A stretch of DNA of 5,295 nucleotides from Nostoc sp. CHAB 5715 (lineage in GTDB: Bacteria; Cyanobacteriota; Cyanobacteriia; Cyanobacteriales; Nostocaceae), in NCBI RefSeq assembly GCF_020829685.1, contig NZ_JAIVFR010000524.1, forward strand, positions 1 through 5,295, in the 5' to 3' direction. Position 1 is the first letter of the stretch, and every line of letters begins with the position of its first letter. Below are positions 5,111 through 5,295 of this stretch, piece after piece. The notes below the pieces were generated by a model, which made no database searches, was not told where the DNA came from, and saw only the letters and a program-made list of their open reading frames with translations. Position numbers and translations under genes: made by a program.

Positions 5111-5238
5111 TATAGTACAAATTACTAATTAAAAGGTGGTATTTAGACTTTTTTAGCATCCAGAATTTAGTGGTCAATTTGGAGATTGTCTGCTAAATTC
5201 TCTATTTTAAATCCCAAAACCTAAATTTATATCTGCCT
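5111..5238. other. Spacer between amiC2 and the next gene
   Basis: 128 bp of AT-rich DNA. Only a weak stem AGTA/TACT is seen just after the amiC2 stop, and TTTTTT (5149-5154) is not preceded by a convincing hairpin, so no intrinsic terminator is called. TATTTT (5202-5207) and TTTATAT (5226-5232) could serve as -10 elements, but no matching -35 is clear. Cotranscription of the downstream gene with amiC2 is possible. Confidence 0.4.
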
Positions 5239-5295
5239 GTGTATTCATCTTCGATCTTTGAAGCGAATCTTGACGATTTTTCCGAGCAAGAACCC
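5239..5295 (+). CDS. murI: Glutamate racemase, 5' end only (19 codons)
   Basis: From the GTG at 5239 the frame reads M/V-YSSSIFEANLDDFSEQEP and is open to the last base of the window. I recognise this as the N-terminal tail of Nostoc glutamate racemase (MYSSSIFEGN...EP, followed in full proteins by RAPIGVFDSGVGG), which interconverts L- and D-glutamate in the cytoplasm for peptidoglycan synthesis. The catalytic domain lies outside the window, so no active-site residue can be checked. In Anabaena, as I recall it, murI follows the amiC pair, which supports the call. No clear ribosome binding site precedes the GTG. The identification rests on remembered family sequence and gene order, over only 19 residues. 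Confidence 0.7.
   Translation, partial: MYSSSIFEANLDDFSEQEP

Overview
The window looks like chromosomal DNA of a filamentous, heterocyst-forming cyanobacterium (Nostoc/Anabaena group). The evidence is four HIP1 octamers (GCGATCGC), a heptanucleotide tandem repeat, several small hairpin elements typical of Nostocales, AT-rich intergenic DNA, and a tandem pair of AMIN-Amidase_3 genes in the order known as amiC1-amiC2 in Nostoc.

Layout. 1-84: four copies of a 21-bp tandem repeat running off the left edge. 85-500: no convincing gene, but several inverted repeats. 501-683: leader of the first amidase gene, split by a 97-bp insertion carrying the heptamer repeat. 684-2558: first amidase (amiC1-like, 624 aa, GTG start). 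2559-3190: a 632-bp spacer holding a two-layer nested hairpin element (2705-2975) and the leader of the second gene. 3191-5110: second amidase (amiC2-like, 639 aa, GTG start). 5111-5238: short spacer. 5239-5295: first 19 codons of a gene whose N-terminus matches Nostoc glutamate racemase (murI), cut by the window end. All genes are on the + strand.

Function. Both amidases have a signal peptide, three AMIN-like units (two are usually described), a proline-rich linker and a complete zinc-amidase domain, so they should cut the amide bond between N-acetylmuramic acid and the stem peptide in the periplasm. In Nostoc and Anabaena, AmiC-type enzymes drill the septal nanopore array through which neighbouring cells communicate. 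MurI makes D-glutamate for new stem peptides, so the cluster covers both peptidoglycan precursor supply and remodelling.

The most interesting content is the mobile-DNA record that the two paralogues reveal by comparison. Gene 1 keeps an intact HIP1 where gene 2 has the octamer split by an in-frame 24-nt hairpin sequence, matching the behaviour described for SDR5 elements. In reverse, gene 2 keeps an uninterrupted leader where gene 1 carries a 97-bp repeat-bearing insertion just upstream of its ribosome binding site. The spacer shows one miniature inverted-repeat element inserted into another. I see no wholly new protein system here.
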